Assembly (NCBI RefSeq): GCF_900240385.1
Contig: NZ_OEQH01000005.1
Coordinates: 124,001 to 188,000 of the forward strand
Length of the DNA stretch: 64,000 bases
Source of the DNA: Clostridium minihomine
GTDB lineage: Bacteria; Bacillota; Clostridia; Oscillospirales; Acutalibacteraceae
Direction of reading: 5' to 3'
Position numbers and translations under genes: made by a program. The notes below the pieces were generated by a model, which saw only the letters and a list, made by a program, of their open reading frames with translations, did not search any database and was not told where the DNA came from. Positions 17,577 to 26,583 of this stretch are shown here, one piece after another (the first letter of the stretch is position 1; each line of letters starts with the position of its first letter).

Positions 17577-17605
17577 TTGAAACTTTGATGATTATGCTAT
17601 ATTGT
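17577..17605 (+). promoter_or_regulatory. Promoter of the UgtP-like gene
   Basis: TTGAAA (17577-17582), 17 bases, TATTGT (17600-17605). The leader to the GTG start is about 120 bases and AT-rich. Confidence 0.45.
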
Positions 17606-17731
17606 ATAGATACGCACAAAGTAGGGCAAAAATGCGAATTTTGTATGCCTTATTGCCGTGTAAATTACCCAAAAATATAAAAATACGCAGTATGAATCGG
17701 AATTTGTTATTCTGACAGGAGGAACCATCAG

Positions 17732-18886
17732 GTGAAAATCATCATTTTATCTGCGGCGACCGGAGGGGGCCATTTACGGGCATCTCATGCGATTGAGTCA
17801 TACCTTTTGGAAAACACCACAGATGTCGAGGTAAAGGTGGTTGATGCGCTTAAAACCATACACCCTATATTAGACAAGACGATTTGCGACGGATATCATT
17901 TTCTGGCAACGAAAACCCCAAAAATGTTTGGAATTTTATACCAAAAATCCAATGAGGAAACTCCTTTGGCACAGATGGTGCCAAAGTTTAACAGCTTGTT
18001 TAGCCAAAGGCTTTTGCCTTTGTTTGAGGAGTATCAGCCGGATGTTATTATTGCAACCCATCCTTTTGTCACAGAAATGGTGTCGCACTTAAAAGAAAAA
18101 AACCATGTGACAGCACCGCTTATCTGCATTATGACGGACTATGGCCCGCACAAGGCCTGGATATCGGAAAATGTGGATGCTTATGTCGTATCCAGCGAAG
18201 ATATGGTGCCGGAAATGCAGGAGATGGGAGTTCGCAGAGAAATTGTACATCCCTTTGGCATACCGGTTCACAATGTTTTCTTTAATAAAACGGACAAAGC
18301 CGATCTTTTGGAAGAGTTGGGGATGAAGCCCGACCTTCTGACTATTTTGATTATGGCAGGCAGCTTTGGCGTAACGAATATCATGCAGATTTATCAGGAT
18401 ATCATTCGGCTGAATCTGCCGTTTCAAATCATTGTGATTACCGGCCGCAATGAAAAGTTATTTCAGGCGTTTGAAGATGCGATAGAAGAAAGCCGAAAAA
18501 ATCCTTGGGATGGGTACAAGCATACCCGTTTGGTGTATTTCACAAATGAAGTGGATAAATATATGCACGCTTCAGACTTGATTATTACAAAACCAGGCGG
18601 CTTGACCGTGTCAGAGGCGCTGGCCTGTAATGTTCCCCTTGCGGTGTTTGATGCCATACCCGGGCAAGAAGAGGACAATGCTAATTTTCTGATGACCCAC
18701 GATATGGCGGTTCGTATCAAGAAGGGCGATGACTGTGCAGCGACCATTTCAGAGCTGCTTCGCAATCGGGAAAAGCTGGAGCGAATGAAGCAATCCTGCC
18801 AAAGTTTTGATAAATCCCAATCCAGCAAAAATATTTTTACATTGATTAACGAATTGCTGCAAAACCAACAGGAAATGAAAGAATGA
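17732..18886 (+). CDS. MGDG synthase/UgtP family glycosyltransferase
   Basis: A 384-residue GT28-type (GT-B fold) enzyme of the MGDG synthase/processive diacylglycerol glucosyltransferase family. It transfers hexose from UDP-sugar to diacylglycerol, making membrane glycolipids and lipoteichoic-acid anchors. It shows the lipid-binding N-terminal block ILSAATGGGHLRASHAIESY, DVIIATHPFVTEMV, and the nucleotide-sugar site IITKPGGLTVSEALACNVPL with PGQEEDNA. The start is a GTG, 9 bases after AGGAGGAACC. Single gene with its own terminator. Confidence 0.9.
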   Translation: MKIIILSAATGGGHLRASHAIESYLLENTTDVEVKVVDALKTIHPILDKTICDGYHFLATKTPKMFGILYQKSNEETPLAQMVPKFNSLFSQRLLPLFEEYQPDVIIATHPFVTEMVSHLKEKNHVTAPLICIMTDYGPHKAWISENVDAYVVSSEDMVPEMQEMGVRREIVHPFGIPVHNVFFNKTDKADLLEELGMKPDLLTILIMAGSFGVTNIMQIYQDIIRLNLPFQIIVITGRNEKLFQAFEDAIEESRKNPWDGYKHTRLVYFTNEVDKYMHASDLIITKPGGLTVSEALACNVPLAVFDAIPGQEEDNANFLMTHDMAVRIKKGDDCAATISELLRNREKLERMKQSCQSFDKSQSSKNIFTLINELLQNQQEMKE

Positions 18887-18902
18887 ATCCCATAAAAAAA
18901 CA

Positions 18903-18939
18903 AGAGGGACTGATTGAATTCAGTCCCTCTCTTTTTTTG
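18903..18939 (+). terminator. Terminator of the UgtP-like gene
   Basis: AGAGGGACTGA pairs with TCAGTCCCTCT, followed by seven T. It also faces the end of the second TrkA gene. Confidence 0.85.
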
Positions 18940-18943
18940 TTTT

Positions 18944-19612
18944 TTAATTGCCAGAGCTCAAAATGTGTTCCATATTAGGAAGCTGATCCACATGAACCAC
19001 AGCCACCACTTTGTCGTTGGCCATCAGCTGGGTTTCCCCGCGGGGAATCAGCAGATCAGAATTGCGGATGACAGCAACCAGCACGCACTCGGTGGGAAGC
19101 TTAACCTCTTTGAGCAGCTTGCCCTGAATGGGAGAGTTGGGCTCTACCATTCGCTCTACCAGCGAATATTTTCCGCCGTGCAGCTTTAACAGGGTCATCA
19201 TATCGCCCATGGACATTTCTTCTGCCACCAGCCGCGCCATCAGATCTGCCTGATTCAGTGCGGCGTCGATTCCCATTACCGGTGTGAACAGCCATGCGTT
19301 TTTCGGGTTGTTCACACGGGCGACAACCCGGTGTACGCCGTATTCCAGCCGTGCCAGCGTGCCGATCACCAGATTGTTTTCATCCGAGCCGGTGACTGCG
19401 GCCACCACGTCGGCCTGCCGAACACCGGCCGCTTCTAAAACAGCGGGTTCGGCTCCGTTGCCATGCATAATGACCTCCCCCGGCAGGCTTCTGTTCAAAA
19501 CCTCGATTCTGGCGTCTTTTGCTTCTATAATGGTAATCTGGTGGCCCCGTTCCCTTAAAAGTGAAGCCAGATAAGAACCCACTTGGCCGCCGCCAACAAT
19601 CAGTACTTTCAT
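18944..19612 (-). CDS. TrkA/RCK family potassium-transport regulatory protein (second of a pair)
   Basis: A 222-residue protein with an N-terminal RCK (TrkA_N) domain binding NAD(H) or ATP (LIVGGGQVGSYLASLLRERG) and a C-terminal TrkA_C domain from about residue 140 (PNSPIQGKLLKEVKLPTECV). Such subunits gate TrkH/KtrB-type K+ channels. The start overlaps the stop of the preceding TrkA gene by 4 bases. No TrkH/KtrB membrane subunit is in the window. Confidence 0.92.
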   Translation of the reverse strand: MKVLIVGGGQVGSYLASLLRERGHQITIIEAKDARIEVLNRSLPGEVIMHGNGAEPAVLEAAGVRQADVVAAVTGSDENNLVIGTLARLEYGVHRVVARVNNPKNAWLFTPVMGIDAALNQADLMARLVAEEMSMGDMMTLLKLHGGKYSLVERMVEPNSPIQGKLLKEVKLPTECVLVAVIRNSDLLIPRGETQLMANDKVVAVVHVDQLPNMEHILSSGN

Positions 19613-20280
19613 AACTGCATCCCCCTTATGTCATTGATGCCCAGCAGTTTTCTCAGCTGATTTCTCGATGCCGCTGTCACAGCAATATATAAGATATCAC
19701 CGCGCTGAAAAACCGTTCCGGAGGTGGGCAGCATAGTTTTGTTGCCCCGTTCAATGGCGGTTACATGAATATCGCCCAGAACAGTCAAGTCATGCACCTT
19801 ATACCCGGCCATCAGGGAAGGCAGTTCCACCCGCACCAGTTCCACGTCTCCGCTGCCGAAGCTGTAGATCTGATTCAGTGTGGAGTAAGAGAGCAGATCG
19901 GAAGCCCGCTGAATGCCCCAGGTGGTGGAAGAAAGGGTCTGTACGCCAAGACGCCTATAGATTTCGGCTTTTTCCCGGTCATACAGCCGGGCGACTACTT
20001 TGGGAACATGATAGATTTCCCGGGCGATTCGGGCAATCACCGCATTGGATTCATCGCTGGAAGTAAAAGCGGCCAAAGCGTCGGTGCGCTCAATTTCCGC
20101 CTGCTGCAAAATATCCCGGTCAAACCCGATGCCTTCCACCGTTTTTCCTTGAAAGTTCTTTCCAAGGCCGGCAAAGGCGGCGGCATCGGAGTCAATCACG
20201 GTAACAGAATGTCCGTTTTTGCTCATGGCCTGTGCCAGGCCGGAACCGTTGCGGCCGCATCCCACAATAATTACTTTCAT
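19609..20280 (-). CDS. TrkA/RCK family potassium-transport regulatory protein (first of a pair)
   Basis: A 223-residue RCK protein. It has the Rossmann motif VIIVGCGRNGSGLAQAMSKNG at the N-terminus, AFTSSDESNAVIARIA near the dinucleotide pocket, and a C-terminal TrkA_C domain (VHDLTVLGDIHVTAIERG). The frame is open to 20364, but the ATG at 20280 has a ribosome site (AAAGGAGG) and overlaps the ATPase stop by 4 bases (ATGA), which decides the start. It is therefore translated directly after the cation ATPase. Confidence 0.92.
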   Translation of the reverse strand: MKVIIVGCGRNGSGLAQAMSKNGHSVTVIDSDAAAFAGLGKNFQGKTVEGIGFDRDILQQAEIERTDALAAFTSSDESNAVIARIAREIYHVPKVVARLYDREKAEIYRRLGVQTLSSTTWGIQRASDLLSYSTLNQIYSFGSGDVELVRVELPSLMAGYKVHDLTVLGDIHVTAIERGNKTMLPTSGTVFQRGDILYIAVTAASRNQLRKLLGINDIRGMQL

Positions 20281-23174
20281 CGTACAGCCTCCTTTTTTGT
20301 CTTGTGCTGTGTTGTGTGTTGTGTTTTTGTTTTTTTTCTTGCATCCGAACGCCTCAGATACCATTTGCGCAGTTCATCCAAAAGAAGCATCGCCGGCGGG
20401 ATTACCAGCAGAGAAGCCAGTTGATTCCAGCCCAAAGGCGCTGTGTGGAACAAGTCGTGCAGAAATGGGAGCGGCAGATAAACCAAAAGAGCTAACAGAA
20501 TAAACTCTACGGCAATGCCGATTAAAATCAGGCGGTTGCGTACCAGACTGACTTGAAAGGCCGAAGTGCGTTCTGTCCGGCAGGCAAACACCGCACCCAC
20601 CTGAGAAAGAACAATGGCCGCAAAGGTCATAGAGGTGGCCATCCGGTAATCCACACCGGAAGATGCCAGCGGAACAGCAGGCCAACCCATCATCAGATTC
20701 AGCAAGAAGTAAGCCGCAATTCCGAATCCGGCTTCCAGCAGGCCATACCAGGCAAAGGCACGCAGAATCAAAGGGCGGCTCAGCAAAGTGTCGTTTTGTG
20801 AGCGAGGGGGAACTTCCATAATTCCTTCTTCCGGGGGCTCGGCGCCCAATCCCATGGCGGGGACCATGTCGGTGCCAAGGTCAATGGCAAGTACCTGCAT
20901 GACAGTCAGGGGCAGCGGAATGGCTCCGCCGGAGAACAGGTACAAAACCATGGGAATGGCACAGGACATATTGCTGGTAAAGATATAAAGAACAAATTTG
21001 CGGATGTTGCTGTAAACGGCGCGTCCTTCTTCAATGGCGTTGACAATGGAGGCAAAGTTATCGTCGGTCAAAATCATATCGGCGGCTTCTTTTGCCACAT
21101 CGGTTCCCGAAATTCCCATAGCCACGCCAATATCGGCTTTTTTCAGGGCAGGGGAATCGTTCACTCCGTCGCCGGTTACAGCCACAATTTGCTTCATATC
21201 CTGCAAAGCGCTGACCACCTGAAGTTTTTGCTCCGGCGCCACACGGGCAAAGAGTACTTCTCCCGTGAGTGCTTTTTCCAATTCCTGTTTGCTCATCTTT
21301 TCCAGCTCTACGCCGGTGATCACCCGGGGATGAGCGCTGGTCACAATGCCGATTCGGCGGGCGATGCTCTCAGCGGTCAGGCCGTAATCACCTGTGATCA
21401 TAATGATACGGATACCGGCTTTGTGGCATTTTTTTACCGCTTCAGCCACTTCGGGACGGGGCGGGTCTACCATGGCGATTAGGCCAAGGAAGGTAAGGTT
21501 TTGCTCAATCAGCTCAGGAGTATATTCGCTCAGGCTGACGGGAAGCGCTGTATCCCCCGTCAATTCACGGACTGCCACAGCCAGAACACGCAATCCTTTT
21601 CTGGCGTATTCATCGTTCACCGCCATAATTTGGCGGCGGTCTTCTTCGCTGATGGAAAGAACGGCCCCGCCCCGGCGCTGACTGGTGCAAAGATCCAGAA
21701 CCTCTTTGGGTGCACCTTTTACATAGGCCAGGCGATTCCCCATGGAGGGCTGGTGGATGGTGCTCATGCGTTTGCGCCCCGAATCGAAGGGCAGCTCCCG
21801 CAAGCGGGGGAGAGAGGTGCCAAGTTCTTCCAGATTTATGCCGTATTTTTGTGCCAAAACCAACAGTGCGGCTTCGGTGGGATCTCCCAGCACAGTAAAG
21901 CGGGAACTTTCGCCGTTTGGCGGAAGGAGCCGGGCATTGCAGCACAGTCCGGCCGCAGATAAAAGCTGAAACAGATCGTTGTCATCCCCGGAAACAGAAG
22001 CTCCGTTTTGCCCCAAAATCTGCCCGTCTTTGGCGTCATATCCCACGCCGGTGACTTCCAGATGCTGTCCCCCCAGCCAAACATTGCTGACGGTCATTTC
22101 ATTTTGGGTTAGTGTGCCGGTTTTGTCGGTGCAGATTACCGTGGTGCAGCCCAGAGTTTCCACTGCAGACAGTCGTTTCATTAGGGCATTGCGTTTGGCC
22201 ATGCGCTGTACACCCATAGCAAGGGAAAGGGTAACGGTGGGCAACAGCCCCTCCGGAATAAAGGCAACCATCATTCCCAAGGCGAAAATAAAGGCAGCTA
22301 CGGGATCTGTTTTGGCCAGAAAAATAGCCAGAAAGAAAAATGCAATACCAATGGAAACCGCAATGGCCGAAACCTTTTTTGTCACGTTCCCCATTTCTTT
22401 TTGCAAAGGGCTGGGTTCTTCTTTCAGATTTTGGGTCAGACCGGCAATTTTTCCGAATTGAGTTTCCATGCCGGTACAGCAGACCACAGCTCTTCCTGTT
22501 CCGGAAGAAACGGTGGTTCCTGCAAATATCATGTTGGGCATTTCGGCTTTTGACAGGTCAGTGCGCAGCACCGGATCACTGGCTTTGTGAACCGGGTTGG
22601 ATTCCCCGGTTAAGGTGGACTGGTTCACGCGAAGATCATTGTCTTCCACCAGCCGGGCGTCGGCCGAAATTCGGTCGCCCTCAGACAAAAGCATAATGTC
22701 GCCGGGAACCAGTTCTTCGGCCAGCAGCCGCAGTTCCTCTGCGCCCCGCAAAACCCGAACATAGTCCGGAAGCATTTTTTTCAGCGCATCGGTTGCCTTT
22801 CCGGCTCGGAATTCCTGCCAGAAGCTGAAAGAGCCGTTAATGATATTGACCATCCAAATGGCAATGGCCAGTTCTGGAATATCTGCCAGCAAAGCAATCA
22901 GGCCTGCTGCCCACAAAAGAATTGCCATCAGATGAGTAAAATTCAATAAAAATTTTAAAATCAGCGGCTGCCCTTTCTTTTCTTCCAGTACATTTTTTCC
23001 GTATTGTTTCAAACGGCGCGCTGCTTCTTCCGCAGTAATTCCTTGCGGATTTGTACCCAATGTCTGGAACACGCCGTCCACCGGCAGACTTTGTATCTGC
23101 CCTTGGGGGTTGTTTTCCGGCGGTGCGGCCGGGTTTTCCTGTAACTCCTGCATTCTCAATTCTTTCATGTTCAT
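20277..23174 (-). CDS. P2-type cation-transporting ATPase
   Basis: A 965-residue P-type ATPase. In order: cation ATPase N-domain (~30-100), actuator loop TLTGESNPV, transmembrane helix 4 with PEGLL, phosphorylation site DKTGTLT near residue 350, KGAP in the nucleotide domain, TGD and GDGVNDSPALKKADIG, then six C-terminal helices. The PEGLL motif, rather than the PEGLP of SERCA/PMCA Ca2+ pumps, recalls Na+/K+-ATPase-like (P2C) and related Na+ pumps. Ca2+, Na+ or K+ transport cannot be settled by eye. The C-terminal tail is a Lys/Thr/His-rich extension. Coupled by ATGA overlaps to the TPR gene before and trkA after. Confidence 0.92.
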   Translation of the reverse strand: MNMKELRMQELQENPAAPPENNPQGQIQSLPVDGVFQTLGTNPQGITAEEAARRLKQYGKNVLEEKKGQPLILKFLLNFTHLMAILLWAAGLIALLADIPELAIAIWMVNIINGSFSFWQEFRAGKATDALKKMLPDYVRVLRGAEELRLLAEELVPGDIMLLSEGDRISADARLVEDNDLRVNQSTLTGESNPVHKASDPVLRTDLSKAEMPNMIFAGTTVSSGTGRAVVCCTGMETQFGKIAGLTQNLKEEPSPLQKEMGNVTKKVSAIAVSIGIAFFFLAIFLAKTDPVAAFIFALGMMVAFIPEGLLPTVTLSLAMGVQRMAKRNALMKRLSAVETLGCTTVICTDKTGTLTQNEMTVSNVWLGGQHLEVTGVGYDAKDGQILGQNGASVSGDDNDLFQLLSAAGLCCNARLLPPNGESSRFTVLGDPTEAALLVLAQKYGINLEELGTSLPRLRELPFDSGRKRMSTIHQPSMGNRLAYVKGAPKEVLDLCTSQRRGGAVLSISEEDRRQIMAVNDEYARKGLRVLAVAVRELTGDTALPVSLSEYTPELIEQNLTFLGLIAMVDPPRPEVAEAVKKCHKAGIRIIMITGDYGLTAESIARRIGIVTSAHPRVITGVELEKMSKQELEKALTGEVLFARVAPEQKLQVVSALQDMKQIVAVTGDGVNDSPALKKADIGVAMGISGTDVAKEAADMILTDDNFASIVNAIEEGRAVYSNIRKFVLYIFTSNMSCAIPMVLYLFSGGAIPLPLTVMQVLAIDLGTDMVPAMGLGAEPPEEGIMEVPPRSQNDTLLSRPLILRAFAWYGLLEAGFGIAAYFLLNLMMGWPAVPLASSGVDYRMATSMTFAAIVLSQVGAVFACRTERTSAFQVSLVRNRLILIGIAVEFILLALLVYLPLPFLHDLFHTAPLGWNQLASLLVIPPAMLLLDELRKWYLRRSDARKKTKTQHTTQHKTKKEAVR

Positions 23175-23563
23175 ACTCTCCGTTCTGTCACATGTAAAAT
23201 TCCGTTTTGATCCCGCCGGATGAAAAAGGAGTTCCCCGGTTCGGGAAGGCAGTCTGTTTCTTCATACGCGCATGTGCCGGTACGGGAAAGACTGCCGAAG
23301 TAATTCAGGTTGTGTCTGGCAGGCAGATAAGCAGGGTCTAAAGCCCACGCAGAGCGAAAGTGCCGCATTGCCCCCATGTGGTTGTTTTCCTGCTCCAGCA
23401 AAATGCCCATCAGATTGTGCGGCTGGGGGTCATGGGGATATTCCTTCATTGCTTCTGCAATGATCTGCTTGCACTGCTGGTACTGTTTTTCCGCAATCAA
23501 AAGCTTTGCGGATGTGCACAGTTCTGTCAGATTTTTGATGTTTTGAAGTACTGTAGATTTCAT
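23171..23563 (-). CDS. Small tetratricopeptide (TPR) protein
   Basis: A 130-residue helical protein. Residues ~15-100 form two or three TPR-like units (QQCKQIIAEAMKEYPHDPQP, then HNLMGILLEQENNHMGAMRH, then SAWALDPAYLPARHNL). The C-terminal 30 residues are not TPR. No signal peptide, so cytoplasmic. Its stop overlaps the ATPase start by 4 bases, and it heads the TPR-ATPase-TrkA-TrkA operon, so it may scaffold or regulate the pump. That role is inference only. Confidence 0.75.
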   Translation of the reverse strand: MKSTVLQNIKNLTELCTSAKLLIAEKQYQQCKQIIAEAMKEYPHDPQPHNLMGILLEQENNHMGAMRHFRSAWALDPAYLPARHNLNYFGSLSRTGTCAYEETDCLPEPGNSFFIRRDQNGILHVTERRV

Positions 23564-23691
23564 TGTTATCGCCCCTGTCTGCCAACATCAATTGCATGGT
23601 GTATTTGCATTCCTTATTGTAGCGAACTGTCTGTGAGATGGGTGTGAAAAGAGAGTCAATGCTGTGAGAATGCTGTGAGAATGCGAAAAAC

Positions 23692-23728
23692 AAAAAACTG
23701 TTCCGGAAAAATCCGAAACAGTTTTTTA
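23692..23728. terminator. Orphan bidirectional terminator-like hairpin
   Basis: AAAAACTGTTCCGGA pairs with TCCGAAACAGTTTTTT around a short loop, with T runs on both strands. It lies in the 365-base gap between the TPR gene and the XRE gene. No ORF leads into it on either strand. Confidence 0.55.
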
Positions 23729-23836
23729 TTAAAAATCAATTTATTTTAAAATCTTTTGGGCAAATTCATCCTGTAGGTATTAATGAATTTGGCAGGCTGA
23801 CATATCTCTCGGTTCCGCAAAGCCTGCTTTTTCCTG

Positions 23837-23856
23837 TTGTAATTCTACGATTACAA
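23837..23856. promoter_or_regulatory. Perfect inverted repeat upstream of the XRE gene (possible operator)
   Basis: TTGTAAT-TCTACG-ATTACAA, two 7-base arms around 6 bases, about 75 bases before the XRE start. A second dyad TCTTATT...AATAAGA follows at about 23861-23898. Both could be sites for the XRE protein. Confidence 0.4.
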
Positions 23857-23928
23857 TTGTATCTTATTTTTTTGCTAAGATCGAGCTAATAATAAGACGT
23901 TTCAATAGCAAGTTGAGGAGGGCAGGGG

Positions 23929-24168
23929 ATGTCACAATGGTTTTATCAGGATGTCACGATCGGCAGTGCCTTAAAAAGATTGCGTCACCGTGCCGGGCTG
24001 TCGCAAGAGCAGGTTGCATCTCAATTGCAGGTGATGGGCTGTAATGTTTCCAGAGCAATGTATGCTCAAATGGAAACCGGTACCTATGGAATTCGTCTTA
24101 GCGTCTTAATCGCTTTAAAGCAAATATTCAAAGCCGAATATGCGGATTTTTTCGAGGACTTACCCTGA
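23929..24168 (+). CDS. XRE family helix-turn-helix regulator
   Basis: A 79-residue Cro/C1-type DNA-binding protein. The HTH spans about residues 11-65: IGSALKRLRHRAGLSQEQVA, then VSRAMYAQMETGTYGIRLSV. No effector domain, so it probably acts as a dimeric repressor of its own or a neighbouring promoter. GGAGGG lies before the ATG. It sits between the cation-transport operon and the KdpDE-like system, transcribed the other way. The role is unknown. Confidence 0.85.
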   Translation: MSQWFYQDVTIGSALKRLRHRAGLSQEQVASQLQVMGCNVSRAMYAQMETGTYGIRLSVLIALKQIFKAEYADFFEDLP

Positions 24169-24190
24169 CTGATAGGGCAAGTCCTCTTTT
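24153..24190 (+). terminator. Terminator overlapping the XRE gene's end
   Basis: GAGGACTT with inner CCCT pairs with AGGG and AAGTCCTC, followed by TTTT. The 5' arm is the last few codons of the XRE gene. Confidence 0.75.
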
Positions 24191-24244
24191 GTTAGAGTAT
24201 AAATTGTTATCTTCCAGAGCCTTACGAATACTGCTTCGATAGTC

Positions 24245-24943
24245 TTATTCATCCACCATGCGGTAGCCCACGCCGATTTCCGTCACGATATACCGGGGCT
24301 TTGCCGGGTTTTCTTCAATCTTTCGGCGAAGGCTGGCCATCAGCGCGCGCAAAGCCTGAGTGTCGCTTCCGTAGCCGATTCCCCAGATTTCTTTGAGGAT
24401 GAATTGGGTAGTCAGCACTTTGCCGCAGTTTTTAAAAAGCAAGGACAAAAGGCCATATTCCATGGGGGTTAGGTGCAGTTCTTCGCCGCGAAGATACGTC
24501 AGATGTTTTTCCATATCAATTTTGAGATCACCAACCTGATACACCGCTTGCGTTTTGTTTGCACCTTGCCGCTGCAAATGCCGAATGGCCACGCGAATGC
24601 GGGCCAGCAGCTCGGTGGCGGAGAAAGGCTTGGTCAGGTAATCGTCTGCACCGGCATCCAGCGCCGCCGCCTTTTCTTTGTCTTGATCCCGAGCAGACAC
24701 AACGATAATAGGCATTTCTGACCACTGGCGCACCTTTTGCAGAATCTCCATTCCGTCACAGTCCGGCAGTCCCAAATCCAAAAGAAGCACAGAAACCGGC
24801 TCCGACACCAAAATGCTCAATGCATTTTGCCCCGTGCCGGCAGTTAAATAGGGGAAGCCGGCTTGCTTTAATGCAAATCCGATAAAGTTTTGGATTTGCC
24901 GGTCGTCTTCCACTACCAGAATTATTTCATGAGAATCATTCAT
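24245..24943 (-). CDS. KdpE-like response regulator (OmpR family)
   Basis: A 232-residue response regulator. The receiver domain has the acidic pair at Glu12/Asp13/Asp14, the phospho-acceptor Asp56 in VLLLDLGLPDCDGMEIL and Lys in DDYLTKPF. The OmpR-type winged helix is in the C-terminal half (LHLTPMEYGLLSLLFKNCGK, ending RKIEENPAKPRYIVTEIGVG). The closest family is KdpE. The start at 24943 has GGAGGA 8 bases upstream and overlaps the kinase end by 8 bases. No kdpFABC is present in the window. Confidence 0.9.
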   Translation of the reverse strand: MNDSHEIILVVEDDRQIQNFIGFALKQAGFPYLTAGTGQNALSILVSEPVSVLLLDLGLPDCDGMEILQKVRQWSEMPIIVVSARDQDKEKAAALDAGADDYLTKPFSATELLARIRVAIRHLQRQGANKTQAVYQVGDLKIDMEKHLTYLRGEELHLTPMEYGLLSLLFKNCGKVLTTQFILKEIWGIGYGSDTQALRALMASLRRKIEENPAKPRYIVTEIGVGYRMVDE

Positions 24944-26468
24944 CGTTATTCTCCTCCAGCGGCAATGTAAACACAAATTCCGCTCCGGGACCGTCCGAAC
25001 GGTTTTTAGCCTGTATGGATCCGCCGTGTGCTTTGACTATGGTTTCGCAGATGGAAAGGCCAAGGCCCACACCCTGGCGGGAATCGGATTCCTTTGCGTG
25101 AGAGGTATAAAAGGTTTCAAAAATGCGGGGAAGATCCTCGCTTTTTATTCCGCTGCCCCGATCACACACCGAAAATACAGCTTGATGATTTTCAGTATCT
25201 TCCTCAACAAAAATGCAGATTTCTCCCGGTGGTTCTGTGTGTTTTATGGCGTTCTCTAAAAGATTAATCAGTGCCTGACTGATTAGTTTTGCATCCATGG
25301 GAACCAGAAACAGTTCTTTTGGGGCATGAACTTCTATGTCATATTGAGGATAATGCCGAAGTACATGCCGGGCGCTTCCTCCCAATATTTCTTCGGCAGC
25401 TTCCATCTGTTTGTGAATGGTGAGTTTTCCGTCCTGCAAGCGGGTCAGGCTTAAAATATTCTCTACCAAAGAATGAAGCCAGCCGGCATCTTTATAGATG
25501 CTGTCCATCAAAGAGCGCCGGGGATCTTCCGGTTCAGTCATGCCAAGAAGCATTTCAGACGTGCCCATCATTCCGGCCAAAGGGGTTCGAAGATCGTGAG
25601 AAATGGCTCGCAGAAGGTTAATGCGGTACCGCTCCTGCACGGTTTGCTCATGCAGACGGATTTTCTGCTGTACCGAGCGGAATCGATCCATAGCCATCGC
25701 AGTGCTTTCGATCATAGATCGCAAAATCTGAACCTGAGCCACCGGAAGAACCTTGGCCTGTTCTGCAGGAAGACGGATGATTCCTAAAATGGCATCCCGG
25801 CCATAGATGGGCCAGTCATAAAATTCGGCTCCGACAGAATATCCGCCGTCCAGTTCCTGAAGGCTGTGCAGAAGGGTTTCCGGATCCTTGGTTTTTTGCT
25901 GTACCTGTCGTTCCGGCGTGACCTGCTGAATATAAAACGTTTCGGGGAATCCGTTTTCATCAAAACAAAGGCAGGCAGCACCCGGACACACCGCATAGCT
26001 GATGGATTCCGCAGCCAGCCCCGCAATTTCATGGGGACTTTTTGCGTCGGAAAGAAGATTGGTCAGCGCATACAGCGCACGGGATTCGGATTCTCGTTCT
26101 TTTGCGTGACGCTCATTTTTCTTTGCGTGGTATGTCAGCATGCTGGTTAAAAGAGCGGCCGTCATCATAATCACCAAAGTAATGATGTAATTGTGAGCAT
26201 GCACCGCAAAGCTGAAATATGGTTCTGTAAATAGAAAGTTAAACACAAAGGCCGCCAAAACGGAAGCCAAAATTCCGATTCCGTAGCTGGAAACCAGCAA
26301 AGTGGTGAGCAGCACCGCCAAAAAGAATACGATGACAATGTTGGCTTCGGGCAAACCCCAGTTGCGAAACAGAAATCCGATTCCGGACGCCGCAACTAAA
26401 AGGGCGCTCATAATGCTGAAATGGAGCAGAATCGTTTTGATAGAAAACCTTTGGAACATGCTTTTCAT
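24936..26468 (-). CDS. KdpD-like sensor histidine kinase lacking the N-terminal KdpD/Usp domains
   Basis: A 510-residue membrane kinase. The N-terminus has four transmembrane helices of the DUF4118 type with the KdpD hallmark FNFLFTEPYFSF. A GAF-like sensor domain follows (~150-270), then HisKA with the phospho-His in ISHDLRTPLAG, then HATPase with LINLLENAIKH, DRGSGI and GVGLGLSICETI. Full-length KdpD (~900 residues) also has an ATP-binding KdpD domain and a Usp domain, absent here. The frame opens at 26612, but the likely promoter lies at 26584-26612, so the ATG at 26468 is preferred. It pairs with the KdpE-like regulator. Confidence 0.88.
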   Translation of the reverse strand: MKSMFQRFSIKTILLHFSIMSALLVAASGIGFLFRNWGLPEANIVIVFFLAVLLTTLLVSSYGIGILASVLAAFVFNFLFTEPYFSFAVHAHNYIITLVIMMTAALLTSMLTYHAKKNERHAKERESESRALYALTNLLSDAKSPHEIAGLAAESISYAVCPGAACLCFDENGFPETFYIQQVTPERQVQQKTKDPETLLHSLQELDGGYSVGAEFYDWPIYGRDAILGIIRLPAEQAKVLPVAQVQILRSMIESTAMAMDRFRSVQQKIRLHEQTVQERYRINLLRAISHDLRTPLAGMMGTSEMLLGMTEPEDPRRSLMDSIYKDAGWLHSLVENILSLTRLQDGKLTIHKQMEAAEEILGGSARHVLRHYPQYDIEVHAPKELFLVPMDAKLISQALINLLENAIKHTEPPGEICIFVEEDTENHQAVFSVCDRGSGIKSEDLPRIFETFYTSHAKESDSRQGVGLGLSICETIVKAHGGSIQAKNRSDGPGAEFVFTLPLEENNDE

Positions 26469-26583
26469 TGTACCGAAACAGCTTTCCCGCCCGGGATTTC
26501 TTTTATCCGACAGGGAAAACTCTCCTCCTGTGTTTTTCAGGCCATAGCCTGTATTTTTTGCTTGGTTTCTTTTGAATGCTTCT

